A stretch of DNA of 64,000 nucleotides, taken from contig NZ_CP115843.1 in NCBI RefSeq assembly GCF_013318015.2, positions 62,001-126,000 of the forward strand, read 5' to 3'. The notes beneath the pieces were generated by a model. That model ran no database searches, was not told the DNA's origin, and saw only the letters and a program-made list of their open reading frames with translations. Origin of the DNA: Agrobacterium tumefaciens (lineage in GTDB: Bacteria; Pseudomonadota; Alphaproteobacteria; Rhizobiales; Rhizobiaceae). This document shows, piece after piece, positions 10,752-19,722 of the stretch; position 1 is the first letter of the stretch, and each line of letters opens with the position of its first letter. A program made the translations under genes and the position numbers.

Positions 10752-11576
10752 TCAGCGACTCTTATATTTGTCTTCGGTCCGGTCTCCAGAACATTTCTCC
10801 GCCTCGCGCAGAAAATCGACCACCGCCTTCAGTATGGCTGACTCGGCTTCGACGTGAGGATTGTGGCCGCTCTCGGCGAGCTCCAGGATCGATACACACT
10901 GCCCCGCACGTTCGCCGATCAGACGAGCGTGTTCCAAGGTTCCGAACGGATCGGTAGAGCCCTGGATCACAAGCAGCGGCAGCCGCAGTTTGTCAAGTTC
11001 GCCGACGATTGTCCAATCGCGGAATTCTGGAAGAAGCCAGGTTCGGGCCCATACGAAGAATGCTCCGTCCGGGTCCCGGTGGTATCTGGCGAGCTTCTTG
11101 CGCAAGGCAGGATCCGTCTCGTATCGTTGCGACAATGCCGCGACCCCGTCCAGGGTCAGCTTCTCCGCAAACACATGCGGCGCCTCGACGATCGACGAAA
11201 GGGCGCGGTCTGGAAATGCCGACGCGAAGAGCAGGGCGATCGTGGCGCCATCGCTATGGCCGTACGGATGGCACCGATCGACGCCGAGCGCGTCGAGCAG
11301 CATCGGCAGGAATTGGCGGGCTTCTTCATGCAGGTAGCCGATGTCTCTTGGTCCGGGCAGGGCAGAAGAGGCTCCACAGCCGCGGCGAGAATAGGCTAGC
11401 GCTGGATGACCGGTGGCCATCGCCACCTTTGTCGGAAAGGCCTTCCAGTCGGCCACGCACCCAAAACCATGATGCAGGAAAACGATCGGCGCCGTTGAGA
11501 GCCGATCGTCTTCTCGTGGTGCCGGCGGGAACCAGGCATATTCGATCAGGGCGCCGCCGACTTCGATCTTCTGCAT
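10752..11576 (-). CDS. alpha/beta hydrolase
   Basis: Soluble alpha/beta-fold hydrolase of 274 residues. The oxyanion region is FLHHGFG (near residue 33), the nucleophile Ser108 lies in YGHSDGATI, the acid is probably in GSTDPFG and the catalytic His in ESGHNPH. No signal peptide is seen. It lies between the badI-like gene (42 bases upstream in transcription) and the MarR gene, in the same operon. It could hydrolyse a CoA thioester, lactone or enol ester intermediate; the sequence does not say which. Confidence 0.85.
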   Translation of the reverse strand: MQKIEVGGALIEYAWFPPAPREDDRLSTAPIVFLHHGFGCVADWKAFPTKVAMATGHPALAYSRRGCGASSALPGPRDIGYLHEEARQFLPMLLDALGVDRCHPYGHSDGATIALLFASAFPDRALSSIVEAPHVFAEKLTLDGVAALSQRYETDPALRKKLARYHRDPDGAFFVWARTWLLPEFRDWTIVGELDKLRLPLLVIQGSTDPFGTLEHARLIGERAGQCVSILELAESGHNPHVEAESAILKAVVDFLREAEKCSGDRTEDKYKSR

Positions 11577-11618
11577 GCCGGGTTCCCTTCTGGTTCGCCC
11601 AATCAGTGCTGGAGCGCC

Positions 11619-12389
11619 TCAGCGAAACTTTGGTGGGCGCTTTTCGAGGAAGGCCTTCACACCCTCCTTGGACTCCTCGGTCTGGTAAAACAGGCTCAGC
11701 GCCTGCATGCCGATACCGGAGATGCCTCGGATCGATTCCGAGTCGAGATTAAACGACTTCTTCGCGATCGCGATCGCCGTAGGACTGAGCGCCGCGATTT
11801 CTGCGCACCAGCGATCCACTTCCGCATCCAGCTCCTCCGGCGCCACCACCGCGTTGATCAGACCCATTTGCAGGGCCTGTTCAGCCGGATAGCGCCGGCA
11901 CAGCATCCAGATTTCTCGGGCTTTCTTTTCACCGACCACGCGAGCCAGCAAGGCCGTTCCGAAGCCTGGATCGACTGATCCTACCTTCGGTCCAACCTGC
12001 CCGAACACGGCGGTCGATGAAGCGATCGCTAGGTCGCAACATGTCACGAGGACGTTACCTCCGCCGATGGCGAAACCATTCACGCGCGCGATAACTGGCT
12101 TCGGTGCGTCCCGGATGACGGACTGAAGTTCCTCCACCGGCAGACCGATCGTGCCACGCCCGTCATAGGCGCCGTCATGCGCAGACTGGTCCCCCCCGGT
12201 GCAGAACGCTTTTGGACCGGCCCCCGTCAGTACGATCGCGGCGATCGCCTTGTCCCAGCTTGCCTTGTTGATCGCATGAATCAACTCCTCGCAAGTCTGG
12301 CCACGAAAAGCGTTATACTTTTCCGGTCGGTTGATGGTGATCCAGGCCGCGGCTTCCCGGACGTCATAAATGATATCTTGATAGTCCAT
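11619..12389 (-). CDS. badI: 2-ketocyclohexanecarboxyl-CoA hydrolase-like (BadI)
   Basis: Crotonase-fold enzyme that by family hydrolytically opens 2-oxocyclohexanecarboxyl-CoA to pimeloyl-CoA. The start at 12389 follows AAGGAG and gives 256 residues. Segments that match BadI, and its relative MenB, more than ordinary enoyl-CoA hydratases are NRPEKYNAFRGQTCEELI, AFCTGGDQSAHDG, DGRGTIGLPVEELQ, GFAIGGGNVL and FGQVGPKVGSVDPGFGTALL. The C-terminus EGVKAFLEKRPPKF is typical. It is 11 bases downstream of the badH-like gene. The pairing with badH strongly supports the assignment; activity is inferred by homology. Confidence 0.9.
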   Translation of the reverse strand: MDYQDIIYDVREAAAWITINRPEKYNAFRGQTCEELIHAINKASWDKAIAAIVLTGAGPKAFCTGGDQSAHDGAYDGRGTIGLPVEELQSVIRDAPKPVIARVNGFAIGGGNVLVTCCDLAIASSTAVFGQVGPKVGSVDPGFGTALLARVVGEKKAREIWMLCRRYPAEQALQMGLINAVVAPEELDAEVDRWCAEIAALSPTAIAIAKKSFNLDSESIRGISGIGMQALSLFYQTEESKEGVKAFLEKRPPKFR

Positions 12390-12400
12390 ATTTTCGCTCC

Positions 12401-13168
12401 TTACCCGTGCATCGTCAGGCCGCCGGACACGCTGATGACCTGGCCGGTGATGAAATCCGCGTCGCTGCTCGCGAAGAATGCGACCATGCCGGGAATATCG
12501 TCTGGCTGGCCAAGACGCTTGAGCGGGATAGCCTTCTGAAGCTTGTCGTAGATCTTCTGGCCGTATTCGCCTTCGCCGACGAACGAACGCAGCAGGGCCG
12601 TATCGGTAGGGCCGGGGCATACCACGTTGACCCGGACATTGTCGCGGGCGCATTCGCGGGCGACCGTCTTGGAAAAGGCAATGAGGCCGCCTTTGCAGGC
12701 TGAATAAACGGACTCGCCGGAGGAACCTACGCGGCCGGCGTCCGACGCGATGTTGATTACCTTGCCGCCACCAGCTGCAATCAGATGCGGAAGCACCGCC
12801 TTGTGCAGATTGAGCGGACCACGCAGATTGATCGAAATGATCTTGTCCCATAGTTCGGGTTCGGTATCGAGGAAGGGTTTGGCGATGTCCCATCCGGCAT
12901 TGTTGACGAGGACGTCGATCTTGCCGAAATGCGCGACGGCCTCGGCAACGGCCGAGACGACTTCCTCGAAGCTTGTGATGTCAAATGCCAGCGGCAGGAC
13001 ATCGCCACCGCGGCTGTTAAGTTCACCGGCAAACTCGCTAAGGGACGCATCATTGACGTCCGCCGCAATGAGCTTGACACCCTCATCGACGAATCGATTG
13101 CAGATCGCCCGGCCGATACCGCCTGCGGCGCCGGTCACGAGCGCGACGCGCTCTTTCAAACCTCTCAT
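12401..13168 (-). CDS. badH: 2-hydroxycyclohexanecarboxyl-CoA dehydrogenase-like SDR (BadH)
   Basis: Short-chain dehydrogenase of 255 residues. It has the cofactor motif TGAAGGIG, NNAG at 89-92, and catalytic Ser142, Tyr155 and Lys159 in SVYSACKGG. Stretches shared with BadH of Rhodopseudomonas palustris include NNAGWDIAKPF, the ASDAGRVGSSGE loop, VNVVCPGPTDTALL and the C-terminal FITGQVISVSGGLTM. BadH oxidises 2-hydroxycyclohexanecarboxyl-CoA to the 2-oxo ester, the substrate of BadI encoded immediately downstream. It lies 14 bases after the acyl-CoA ligase gene in the same operon. Confidence 0.88.
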   Translation of the reverse strand: MRGLKERVALVTGAAGGIGRAICNRFVDEGVKLIAADVNDASLSEFAGELNSRGGDVLPLAFDITSFEEVVSAVAEAVAHFGKIDVLVNNAGWDIAKPFLDTEPELWDKIISINLRGPLNLHKAVLPHLIAAGGGKVINIASDAGRVGSSGESVYSACKGGLIAFSKTVARECARDNVRVNVVCPGPTDTALLRSFVGEGEYGQKIYDKLQKAIPLKRLGQPDDIPGMVAFFASSDADFITGQVISVSGGLTMHG

Positions 13169-13182
13169 TTATCTACTCCATT

Positions 13183-14835
13183 CTACGAGCGTGAGGCGCT
13201 CTGTTCGCTTTGTTGAATAAGTTGGCGCAGTCTGAATTTCTGCACTTTCCCGGTGGCCGTCCTTTCGATCGGCCCGAAGATCACGTGGTCCGGCACCTTG
13301 TATTTGGCGAGACGCGCGCGACAAAAATCGAGCAACTCCTTCTCCGTGATCTGGTTCGAGGAGCCCGGTTTCAGCTCCACAAAGGCGCAGGGACGTTCGC
13401 CCCAGCGGTCGCTATGCATGGCGACGACGGCAGCATAAGACACGGCCGGATGCTTGAAGAGGACATCCTCGATCTCAATCGATGAGATGTTCTCGCCGCC
13501 GGAGATGATGATGTCTTTCGTGCGGTCCTTGATTTCGACGTACCCGTCCTCATGAACCACGGCGAGGTCGCCTGTGTGATACCAGCCGCCCCTGAAAGCC
13601 TCTTCCGTTGCCTCCGGGTTCTTCAGGTAACCTTTCATTCCGATGCTGCCACGAAAGAGGATTTCGCCGATCGCGGAGCCATTGTGTGGAACGGGTTCCA
13701 GTGTGACCGGATCGGCAACCACCAGTGCGTCAGTCACAGCGGTCCGCACACCTTGACGGGCCATTTTCTTCGATCGATCGTCAGGCCCGAGATCGTCCCA
13801 TTCACGGTGCCAGTCGCAAAGCGTCGTCACACTATGCAGCTCCGTCGAGCCGTAGACATGTCGGACGACAAAGCCGAGCGTCTCGGTTTCCTTCAACACA
13901 GCCGCAGGGGGAGCAGCACCCGCTGTCATGACGGCAACTGGTCGCTCCAACTTCCGGCCGGCAGCCTTTCCACTCTCGATCAGCATACCAAGCACGGTCG
14001 GCGCTCCGCATAGATGCGTTACGCCATGCGTCCGTATCGCCTCGAAAATCTCCTCGGGAATAACCTTGCGCAGGCATACATGGGTTCCGCCGACAGCAGC
14101 GATCGCCCAGGAGAAGCACCAGCCGTTGCAATGGAACATCGGCAGAGTCCAGAGATAGACAGAGTCGGCATCCATCTTGTGATGAAGAAGCTGTCCAAGC
14201 GAGATCAGATAGGCGCCACGATGATGATAGAGCACACCTTTCGGATTTCCCGTGGTGCCTGACGTGTAGTTGAGGGCAATTGCCTCGAATTCATCCTCGG
14301 GCCAATAGGTCGGTTCGTCCGCGTGCCCGCGCTCAAGGAATTCTTCGTAGGTGTAGTAGCCGATCCGCTTGCCGCCCTCCGCGAGCGAATCCTCGATGTC
14401 GACGACAACCGGTTTGCTTTTCATGAGGGCAAGCGCCTCTTCTGCGATATCGCTGAACTGCTTGTCGACCAGGAATACCTTGGCTTCACAGTGTTCGAGG
14501 ATGAAGGCGATGGCCGCCGCGTCCAGACGGATGTTCAGCGTGTTGAGAAGGCCGCCCGACATAGGCACGCCGAAATGTGCCTCCAGCATCGCCGGCGTAT
14601 TGGGGGAGAGGATCGCGACTGCGTCACCCTTGCGGATTCCCGTCCGCATCAGCGCGGACGCGAGCTGCTTGCAGCGTTTGGCGTATTGCCGCCACGTGTA
14701 ATGTTCCTCCCCGTGGACGATCGCCACCCGATCCGGAAACACATCGGCGGCTCGCAACAGGAAGTTCAGCGGTGTCAAAGGGCGGTAGTTGGCGGGCCTT
14801 CGCTGCAGAAAAGGTTCATCCAGATTCAATGTCAC
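13183..14835 (-). CDS. AMP-dependent acyl-CoA ligase
   Basis: Adenylate-forming ligase that activates a carboxylic acid to its CoA thioester with ATP, releasing AMP and pyrophosphate. The GTG at 14835 is preferred because it follows TAGGAGGAAG at good spacing and gives the family-like MTLNLDEPFLQRRPANY; the protein is 550 residues. The P-loop is LNYTSGTTGNPKG, then YGSTE, GWYHTGDLAVVHEDGY, IKDRTKDIIISGGENIS and the C-terminal lysine in ERTATGKVQKFRL. In this operon it likely activates the alicyclic or medium-chain acid that BadH and BadI later process, the role filled by AliA elsewhere, but it belongs to a different ligase branch. Confidence 0.88.
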   Translation of the reverse strand: MTLNLDEPFLQRRPANYRPLTPLNFLLRAADVFPDRVAIVHGEEHYTWRQYAKRCKQLASALMRTGIRKGDAVAILSPNTPAMLEAHFGVPMSGGLLNTLNIRLDAAAIAFILEHCEAKVFLVDKQFSDIAEEALALMKSKPVVVDIEDSLAEGGKRIGYYTYEEFLERGHADEPTYWPEDEFEAIALNYTSGTTGNPKGVLYHHRGAYLISLGQLLHHKMDADSVYLWTLPMFHCNGWCFSWAIAAVGGTHVCLRKVIPEEIFEAIRTHGVTHLCGAPTVLGMLIESGKAAGRKLERPVAVMTAGAAPPAAVLKETETLGFVVRHVYGSTELHSVTTLCDWHREWDDLGPDDRSKKMARQGVRTAVTDALVVADPVTLEPVPHNGSAIGEILFRGSIGMKGYLKNPEATEEAFRGGWYHTGDLAVVHEDGYVEIKDRTKDIIISGGENISSIEIEDVLFKHPAVSYAAVVAMHSDRWGERPCAFVELKPGSSNQITEKELLDFCRARLAKYKVPDHVIFGPIERTATGKVQKFRLRQLIQQSEQSASRS

Positions 14836-14928
14836 GTTCTTCCTCCTAAAAAACAACACATATTGCTTGTCGGGGCTCGCCTTCAGAGCCGGCATCCAAC
14901 GGTTGCAAGCCTTCCTTCAGTCAGTCAC

Positions 14929-16926
14929 TCAGACCCGATTTCCCACAAGAGTTCCCTCGAACATCGCGCGTTTCGCATCGAGTTCGCCGGCGCGTTTCGC
15001 ACCGCCAATGACATGCACCGACTGCCCACGAGCCTCTAGTTCGTCTGCCAGACCACGGACCGATTCCTGCCCCGCACACACGACTATGGTGTCGGCCGGG
15101 ATGATCTTGACCTCGTCCTGAACCTGGATGTGCAATCCCTCGGCATCGATCTTCAGATATCTGGCCTCGCCGATCTGACGAACTCCAAGGTCTTTCAATT
15201 CCTTCCTGAGTATCCAGCCGGTGCTCTTGCCGAGTGTGCGCCCGAAGTGACCGGGAGAGCGTTTGACCATGGTAACCGTGCGCTGAGCCGGATGCGGATG
15301 GGGACTGCCCTTCACGCCCCAGCGATCCTCGAAATCGGCAACAGATTGGGGTTCGTGGCCGTCGCCAAGCGCAACGAAGAGCGCCACGTCATGGCCGATA
15401 CCGCCAGCACCAATGACGACGACACGCTGTCCGGTCTTGACCGAACCGTCGAGAATGCTGGTATATCCGACAACCCGGGGATCGTCGGCACCCGGAATGT
15501 CCAGCAAACGGGGTGCGACGCCGGTCGAGACGATCACGTCGTCGAAATTCTCACGGCAAAGCGCTTCGCTGCTGATGCGCTGGCCAGTGTGGACATGGAC
15601 ACCGGCTTCATCGAGCTGCCTCTTGAAGCTCTCGATCGCCCGACCGTAGTCTTCCTTGCCCGGCACGCGCGCAGCCAGCGTGAACTGTCCACCGATTTCC
15701 GGTCCAGCCTCGTAGAGCGTAACGTCGTGGCCACGGTTGCCGGCCTCCAGCGCCGCAGAAATGCCAGCCACACCGCCCCCAACGACCGCGATCCTTTTGG
15801 ATCGCTCTGCGGGCAGATCGGAAAATTCACCCTCGCGCGCAGCTCTTGGATTGACCAGGCAACTGATGACCTGATCGGTGAAATAGTGATCGAGACAGGC
15901 CTGGTTGCAGGCGATGCAGATATTGATCAGATCCGGCCGCCCGCTTTCCACCTTCTTGACAAAGGCAGGGTCCGCCAGGAACGGACGGGCCATCGAAATG
16001 AGGTCCGCAGAACCATCGTCCACGAGCCGTTCCGCATCCTCTGGAAGATTGATCCGATTGCTCGCGGTAACGGGAATACTGACGGCGGCCTTGATGCGGC
16101 GAGTTGCCTCGGCGAAGGCGGCGTGCGGGACTGTGCCCGCGATCGTCGGCACCGTCGATTCATGCCAACCGACACCCGTCGACAGACAGTCGGCGCCGGC
16201 TTTTTCGACCTGCTGCGCGAGCCAGACCGTTTCCTCGTCGTTCAGCCCACCTTCGATCAGTTCAAGTGCAGAGATGCGATAGGAAAGGATCGGTCCGTTG
16301 CCTATCGCAGCACGAACAGCCCGAATTACGGAGAGCGGAAATCGGGCGCGGTTTTCAAGTGAACCGCCCCACGAATCCTCCCGTTTGTTGGTGCGGACGG
16401 CCAGAAACTGGCTGATCAGATAGCCTTCCGAGCCCATCACCTCGACGCCGTCGTAACCAGCCCCGGATGCAAGCTGGGCTGTATTGGCGTAGGCGGCGAT
16501 CGTTTCCTCGATCTCAAAAGGTGACAACTCGCGGGGAGCGTCGCGATTGATGGGGGACTTGATCGCTGAAGGTGCGACAATCGCCGGATGATATCCATAG
16601 CGTCCAGCGTGCAGGATTTGCAGCAAAATGCGGCCGCCGGCAGCGTGGACCGCGTTTGTAATCTTTCGGTGATCCTCAACCTGATCGGAAAACTCGAAGG
16701 TCCCCGGCTCGTCCTTCATGCGCCCGGCGAATGAAGGCGCAAATCCGCCGGTGACGATCAACCCGACACCTCCTTTTGCGCGCTCGGCGTAGAACCGGCC
16801 AAGCTCCTCAAATCGCTCCGGATGGCATTCGAGACCTGTGTGCATCGATCCCATTACGACGCGATTGCCCAATGTCACGTTGCCCACGCGGATAGGCTTA
16901 AGCAGAGCGGAATATCCGTCCCTCAT
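14929..16926 (-). CDS. NADH:flavin oxidoreductase, 2,4-dienoyl-CoA reductase (FadH) family
   Basis: Two-part flavoprotein of 665 residues from the start at 16926 (preceded by GGGAGGAG). An N-terminal FMN TIM barrel (about residues 1-340) includes RVVMGSMHTGLECHP, GYDGVEVMGSEGYL and FLAVRTNKREDSWGGSLENR. A 4Fe-4S site follows in CIACNQACLDHYF plus a downstream Cys in ISCLVNP. The C-terminal FAD/NAD domain has IAVVGGGVAGISAAL and VVVIGAGGIGHDVA. FadH-type enzymes reduce 2,4-dienoyl-CoA; relatives act as other ene-reductases or demethylases. As first gene of the operon with badHI-like genes it may saturate a ring-diene or dienoyl-CoA intermediate, which is inference. Confidence 0.87.
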   Translation of the reverse strand: MRDGYSALLKPIRVGNVTLGNRVVMGSMHTGLECHPERFEELGRFYAERAKGGVGLIVTGGFAPSFAGRMKDEPGTFEFSDQVEDHRKITNAVHAAGGRILLQILHAGRYGYHPAIVAPSAIKSPINRDAPRELSPFEIEETIAAYANTAQLASGAGYDGVEVMGSEGYLISQFLAVRTNKREDSWGGSLENRARFPLSVIRAVRAAIGNGPILSYRISALELIEGGLNDEETVWLAQQVEKAGADCLSTGVGWHESTVPTIAGTVPHAAFAEATRRIKAAVSIPVTASNRINLPEDAERLVDDGSADLISMARPFLADPAFVKKVESGRPDLINICIACNQACLDHYFTDQVISCLVNPRAAREGEFSDLPAERSKRIAVVGGGVAGISAALEAGNRGHDVTLYEAGPEIGGQFTLAARVPGKEDYGRAIESFKRQLDEAGVHVHTGQRISSEALCRENFDDVIVSTGVAPRLLDIPGADDPRVVGYTSILDGSVKTGQRVVVIGAGGIGHDVALFVALGDGHEPQSVADFEDRWGVKGSPHPHPAQRTVTMVKRSPGHFGRTLGKSTGWILRKELKDLGVRQIGEARYLKIDAEGLHIQVQDEVKIIPADTIVVCAGQESVRGLADELEARGQSVHVIGGAKRAGELDAKRAMFEGTLVGNRV

Positions 16927-17006
16927 CGAAACTGCTCCTCCCAACACCAACGCCTCCCTCCTGCCGGGAGACCATCGTGCCATAAGACCTAGATCGGGAC
17001 GAAAAC

Positions 17007-17023
17007 TATGTCAATATATTTGC
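17007..17023 (-). promoter_or_regulatory. candidate promoter/operator of the minus-strand operon
   Basis: Read on the minus strand, GCAAATATATTGACAT contains a good -35 hexamer (TTGACA) 17 bases before a weak TAGGTC -10, placed upstream of the flavoprotein start at 16926. The core ATATTGACAT recurs at the divergent promoter of the plus-strand operon. The shared core over both -35 boxes suggests a common repressor, with the operon's own MarR protein as the obvious candidate. Confidence 0.45.
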
Positions 17024-17092
17024 GCATATAACCGCAGATCTCACAGCCACCGATACCGGTGGACGTTTAGTTTGCTCTAGAATATTCTTATC

Positions 17093-17113
17093 AGCAGAGC
17101 ATTCTCTGCTTTT
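17093..17113 (+). terminator. terminator-like stem-loop upstream of the plus-strand operon
   Basis: AGCAGAG and CTCTGCT make a perfect 7-bp stem with a CATT loop followed by TTT. It lies 58 bases upstream of the predicted plus-strand promoter, so it would shield the binding-protein gene from read-through rather than attenuate it. Confidence 0.45.
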
Positions 17114-17161
17114 CTACTTGTGCGGTGCACAATGGAAATTCTGTGCGGTCAAAAAAATTAG

Positions 17162-17200
17162 GTCAACATATTGACATTGATTAGGCCGTTTCGCTACCTT
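17162..17200 (+). promoter_or_regulatory. candidate promoter and operator of the plus-strand operon
   Basis: GTCAA, four bases, TTGAC forms an inverted repeat at 17162-17175. Its right arm overlaps a consensus -35 TTGACA (17171-17176), followed after 18 bases by TACCTT as a weak -10. A repressor bound here would block RNA polymerase. The ATATTGACAT core is shared with the divergent promoter at 17007-17023. Confidence 0.5.
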
Positions 17201-17245
17201 GTTCACGGCGGTCCACGTGGCCGTTTTCTTTGGGAGGAGATGGAA

Positions 17246-18445
17246 ATGAAATTGAAAGGTCTGTTGCTTGCCTGTGCGCTCGTGTCGCTTCACGACCCGG
17301 CCTGGGCTGAAACCGCTGTCAAGCTTGGGGTCTTGACAGATCTCAGCGGCCCATACGCGGATTTGTCTGGGAAGGGCTCGGTCATCGCAACGCAGATGGC
17401 TGCGGAGGAGTTTCAGAAGTCGCATCCTGATTTCAAAATTGAAGTGATCTCGGCGGACCATCAGAACAAGCCCGACGTCGGGTCAGCCGTCGTTCGCAAA
17501 TGGTTTGACCAGGACGGCGTCGATGCCGTCGTCGACGTCGCGAGTTCTGCAGTTGCGCTGGCGGTCAGCAAATTGGCTGCGGACAGCGACAAGGTCTTTC
17601 TCGCATCCGGCCCGGCAAGCTCGGACATCACCAACAAGTCTTGCTCGGCCAACACCGTTCAGTGGACCTACGACACCTATGCCCTGAGCAAGGGCACGGG
17701 CGACGCTCTCGCACGCTCGGGCGGCGACAAGTGGTTCTTCGTGACAGCCGACTACGCTTTCGGTCACGCAATGGAGCGCGACACGTCACGCTTCGTCGAG
17801 GCCGCGGGCGGCAAGGTGTTGGGAAGCGTCCGGCACCCGATCAACACCCCGGACTTCTCATCCTACTTGCTGCAAGCACAGTCGTCCGGGGCCAACGTCG
17901 TGGGGTTGGCCAATGCCGGCGCGGATACGATCAATGCTGTGAAGCAAGCCGCCGAGTTCGGATTGACTGCCAGCGGGATCAAGCTTGCCGGTCTTCTGGT
18001 ATTCATCACCGATGTTCACAGTCTCGGCATACAAACGGCGCAGGGCCTCGTCGTCACCGAGGCCTTCTACTGGGATCTGAACGACGGCACCCGCGCGTTT
18101 TCAACAAGATTTGCGGAGCGGGCTGGCGGGAAGATGCCCAGCCAGGTCCATGCCGGCGCCTACTCAGCCACACTTCACTATCTGAAGGCGCTGGCAGCCG
18201 TAGGATCGAAGACCGACGGCAGGGCTGTGGTGGCGAAAATGGAAGAGCTGCCGACCGAGGATGAAGCTTTCGGCAAGGGCACTGTCCGAAAGGATGGGCG
18301 CAAGCTGCACGACATGTATCTGTTCGAGGTCAAGAAGCCCGAGGATTCGAAGACCCCCTGGGACCTCTACAATAAGCTCGCCACCATTCCGGCCGATCAG
18401 GCCTTCCGGCCTGTTTCCGAGAGTGAGTGCGCGCTCCTTCGCTAA
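17246..18445 (+). CDS. ABC transporter substrate-binding protein (Liv/HAAT type)
   Basis: Periplasmic binding protein of 399 residues for a branched-chain-amino-acid-type ABC transporter. ATG 17246 is best spaced from GGGAGGAG; ATG 17240 is also possible. A Sec signal peptide (KLKGLLLACALVSLHDPAWA) is followed by the type I periplasmic fold starting VKLGVLTDLSGPYADLSGKG. Homologues bind aromatic and alicyclic acids as well as amino acids. The matching ATPases and permeases lie at 21578-24955, with acyl-CoA metabolism genes between, so the ligand is likely the acid degraded by this locus. Confidence 0.9.
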   Translation: MKLKGLLLACALVSLHDPAWAETAVKLGVLTDLSGPYADLSGKGSVIATQMAAEEFQKSHPDFKIEVISADHQNKPDVGSAVVRKWFDQDGVDAVVDVASSAVALAVSKLAADSDKVFLASGPASSDITNKSCSANTVQWTYDTYALSKGTGDALARSGGDKWFFVTADYAFGHAMERDTSRFVEAAGGKVLGSVRHPINTPDFSSYLLQAQSSGANVVGLANAGADTINAVKQAAEFGLTASGIKLAGLLVFITDVHSLGIQTAQGLVVTEAFYWDLNDGTRAFSTRFAERAGGKMPSQVHAGAYSATLHYLKALAAVGSKTDGRAVVAKMEELPTEDEAFGKGTVRKDGRKLHDMYLFEVKKPEDSKTPWDLYNKLATIPADQAFRPVSESECALLR

Positions 18446-18462
18446 GAGCCCGCGTCTGAAAC

Positions 18463-18499
18463 ACTGCCTGCGCGGGATGCGCGGGCAGTAAGCCCGCAT
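18463..18499 (+). promoter_or_regulatory. intercistronic stem-loops with two mutually exclusive folds
   Basis: ACTGCCTGCGC pairs with GCGCGGGCAGT (11 bp with one wobble, loop GGGAT). The downstream arm GATGCG..GGC can instead pair with GCCCGCATC. No T-run follows. Such hairpins after a binding-protein gene commonly protect the upstream mRNA and lower expression of downstream genes; that function here is inferred. Confidence 0.45.
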
Positions 18500-18510
18500 C
18501 CGAAATTGAG

Positions 18511-19692
18511 ATGGATCTCTACGTTATGAAGTTGTTTGCGCATTTTGAGCAGTCGCGTTCATGGTCCGACGAAGAAGCCATGATTATCGAGCAGGTGTCC
18601 CGGCTAGCGGCGGAGGTGATCGCACCGAATGCTGACAGGTTCGACGAGCGCAAGGAATTTCCGTGGGAAAATTTCGGCCTCTTCAAGGATATTGGACTGA
18701 ACGGTATTTTTGTACCCGAAGAATATGGTGGTTCACCGGTCAGCTACCGCTGCTTCCTTGAAATTGTCCGCCTCATCTCCGAGGCTTGCGCATCGACCGG
18801 CATCATCTTCGGAACCACCGGCGCGGTGGTCAAACCCATTCTCCAGTTCGGGACCGAAGAGCAGAAGCAGCGCTTGTTGCCGGTCATTGCCGGAGGCGGG
18901 CTCGGCGCCATGGCGATTACCGAGCCGCATGCGGGCTCCGACGGTTCGAACATCCGCACCAGATTCCAGCCGGATGGCGACGAGATCGTCATTAATGGGG
19001 GTAAAATCTTCATCACGACCGGCGACGTCGCCGATGTGCTCCTTCTGTTCGGGAAGTGGAGCGAACTGGAGGATTCCTCCAAGGGGGTCTCAGCCGTCAT
19101 CGTGGAAAAAGGCACGCCCGGCTTCGACATCGTGCGCCTCGAATCCAAAATGGGCACGAACGCCTCGTCCACGGCCGAGCTAGCCTTCAACGATTGCCGC
19201 ATCCCGCGCGCCAACCTTCTTGGCAATCCCGGTGACGGCATGAAGATCATGCTAAACGTCCTCAACAAGTCCCGTCCGAGCGTCGGCGCTCAGGCGTTAG
19301 GCATCGCCTCTGCTGCATTCAATGATGCGGTCGCCTACGCGAACGAGCGCCAGCAGGGCGGTAAAAAGATCATCGGACACCAGGCGATCGCCTTCATGCT
19401 TGCCGATCTCGCCATCGAGCTCCTCGCAACGCGGGTTCTGCTGGATCATGTCGGCCGCCTTGTCGACGAAGGCGTCGAAGACATCAGCGTCGAAGCCTCG
19501 ACCATAAAGGTGAAGGCGTCGGACCTGGCCATGCGGATGACGACGGACGCCGTTCAGGTCTTCGGGGGGCACGGCTACGTTCGAGGCAACCGCGTCGAAC
19601 GGCTGATGCGCGAAGCCAAAGTTACCCAGATCTGGGAAGGTACCAACCAGATTCAGAGACAAGTCATCAGTCGTGATCTGGTCGCGCGCTAG
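18511..19692 (+). CDS. acyl-CoA dehydrogenase
   Basis: FAD-dependent acyl-CoA dehydrogenase of 393 residues that introduces an alpha-beta double bond and passes electrons to ETF. The FAD/substrate motif GAMAITEPHAGSDGSNI, KIFITTGDVADVLLL, the QVFGGHGYVRGNRVERLMREA segment and the catalytic glutamate in QIWEGTNQIQRQVISR are all present, so the active site is intact. It follows the binding-protein gene after an intercistronic hairpin. In an alicyclic-acid route it would fill the AliB role (cyclohexanecarboxyl-CoA dehydrogenase), but the substrate is inferred from neighbours only. Confidence 0.9.
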   Translation: MDLYVMKLFAHFEQSRSWSDEEAMIIEQVSRLAAEVIAPNADRFDERKEFPWENFGLFKDIGLNGIFVPEEYGGSPVSYRCFLEIVRLISEACASTGIIFGTTGAVVKPILQFGTEEQKQRLLPVIAGGGLGAMAITEPHAGSDGSNIRTRFQPDGDEIVINGGKIFITTGDVADVLLLFGKWSELEDSSKGVSAVIVEKGTPGFDIVRLESKMGTNASSTAELAFNDCRIPRANLLGNPGDGMKIMLNVLNKSRPSVGAQALGIASAAFNDAVAYANERQQGGKKIIGHQAIAFMLADLAIELLATRVLLDHVGRLVDEGVEDISVEASTIKVKASDLAMRMTTDAVQVFGGHGYVRGNRVERLMREAKVTQIWEGTNQIQRQVISRDLVAR

Positions 19693-19722
19693 GTGGAATT
19701 TCAAATGGAAGGAGGGCTTTCG

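Noticed and set aside
15130..16362. Plus-strand open frame of 410 codons opposite the FadH-like gene
   Set aside because: Shadow frame; the minus strand carries FMN, FeS and FAD motifs across the same bases.
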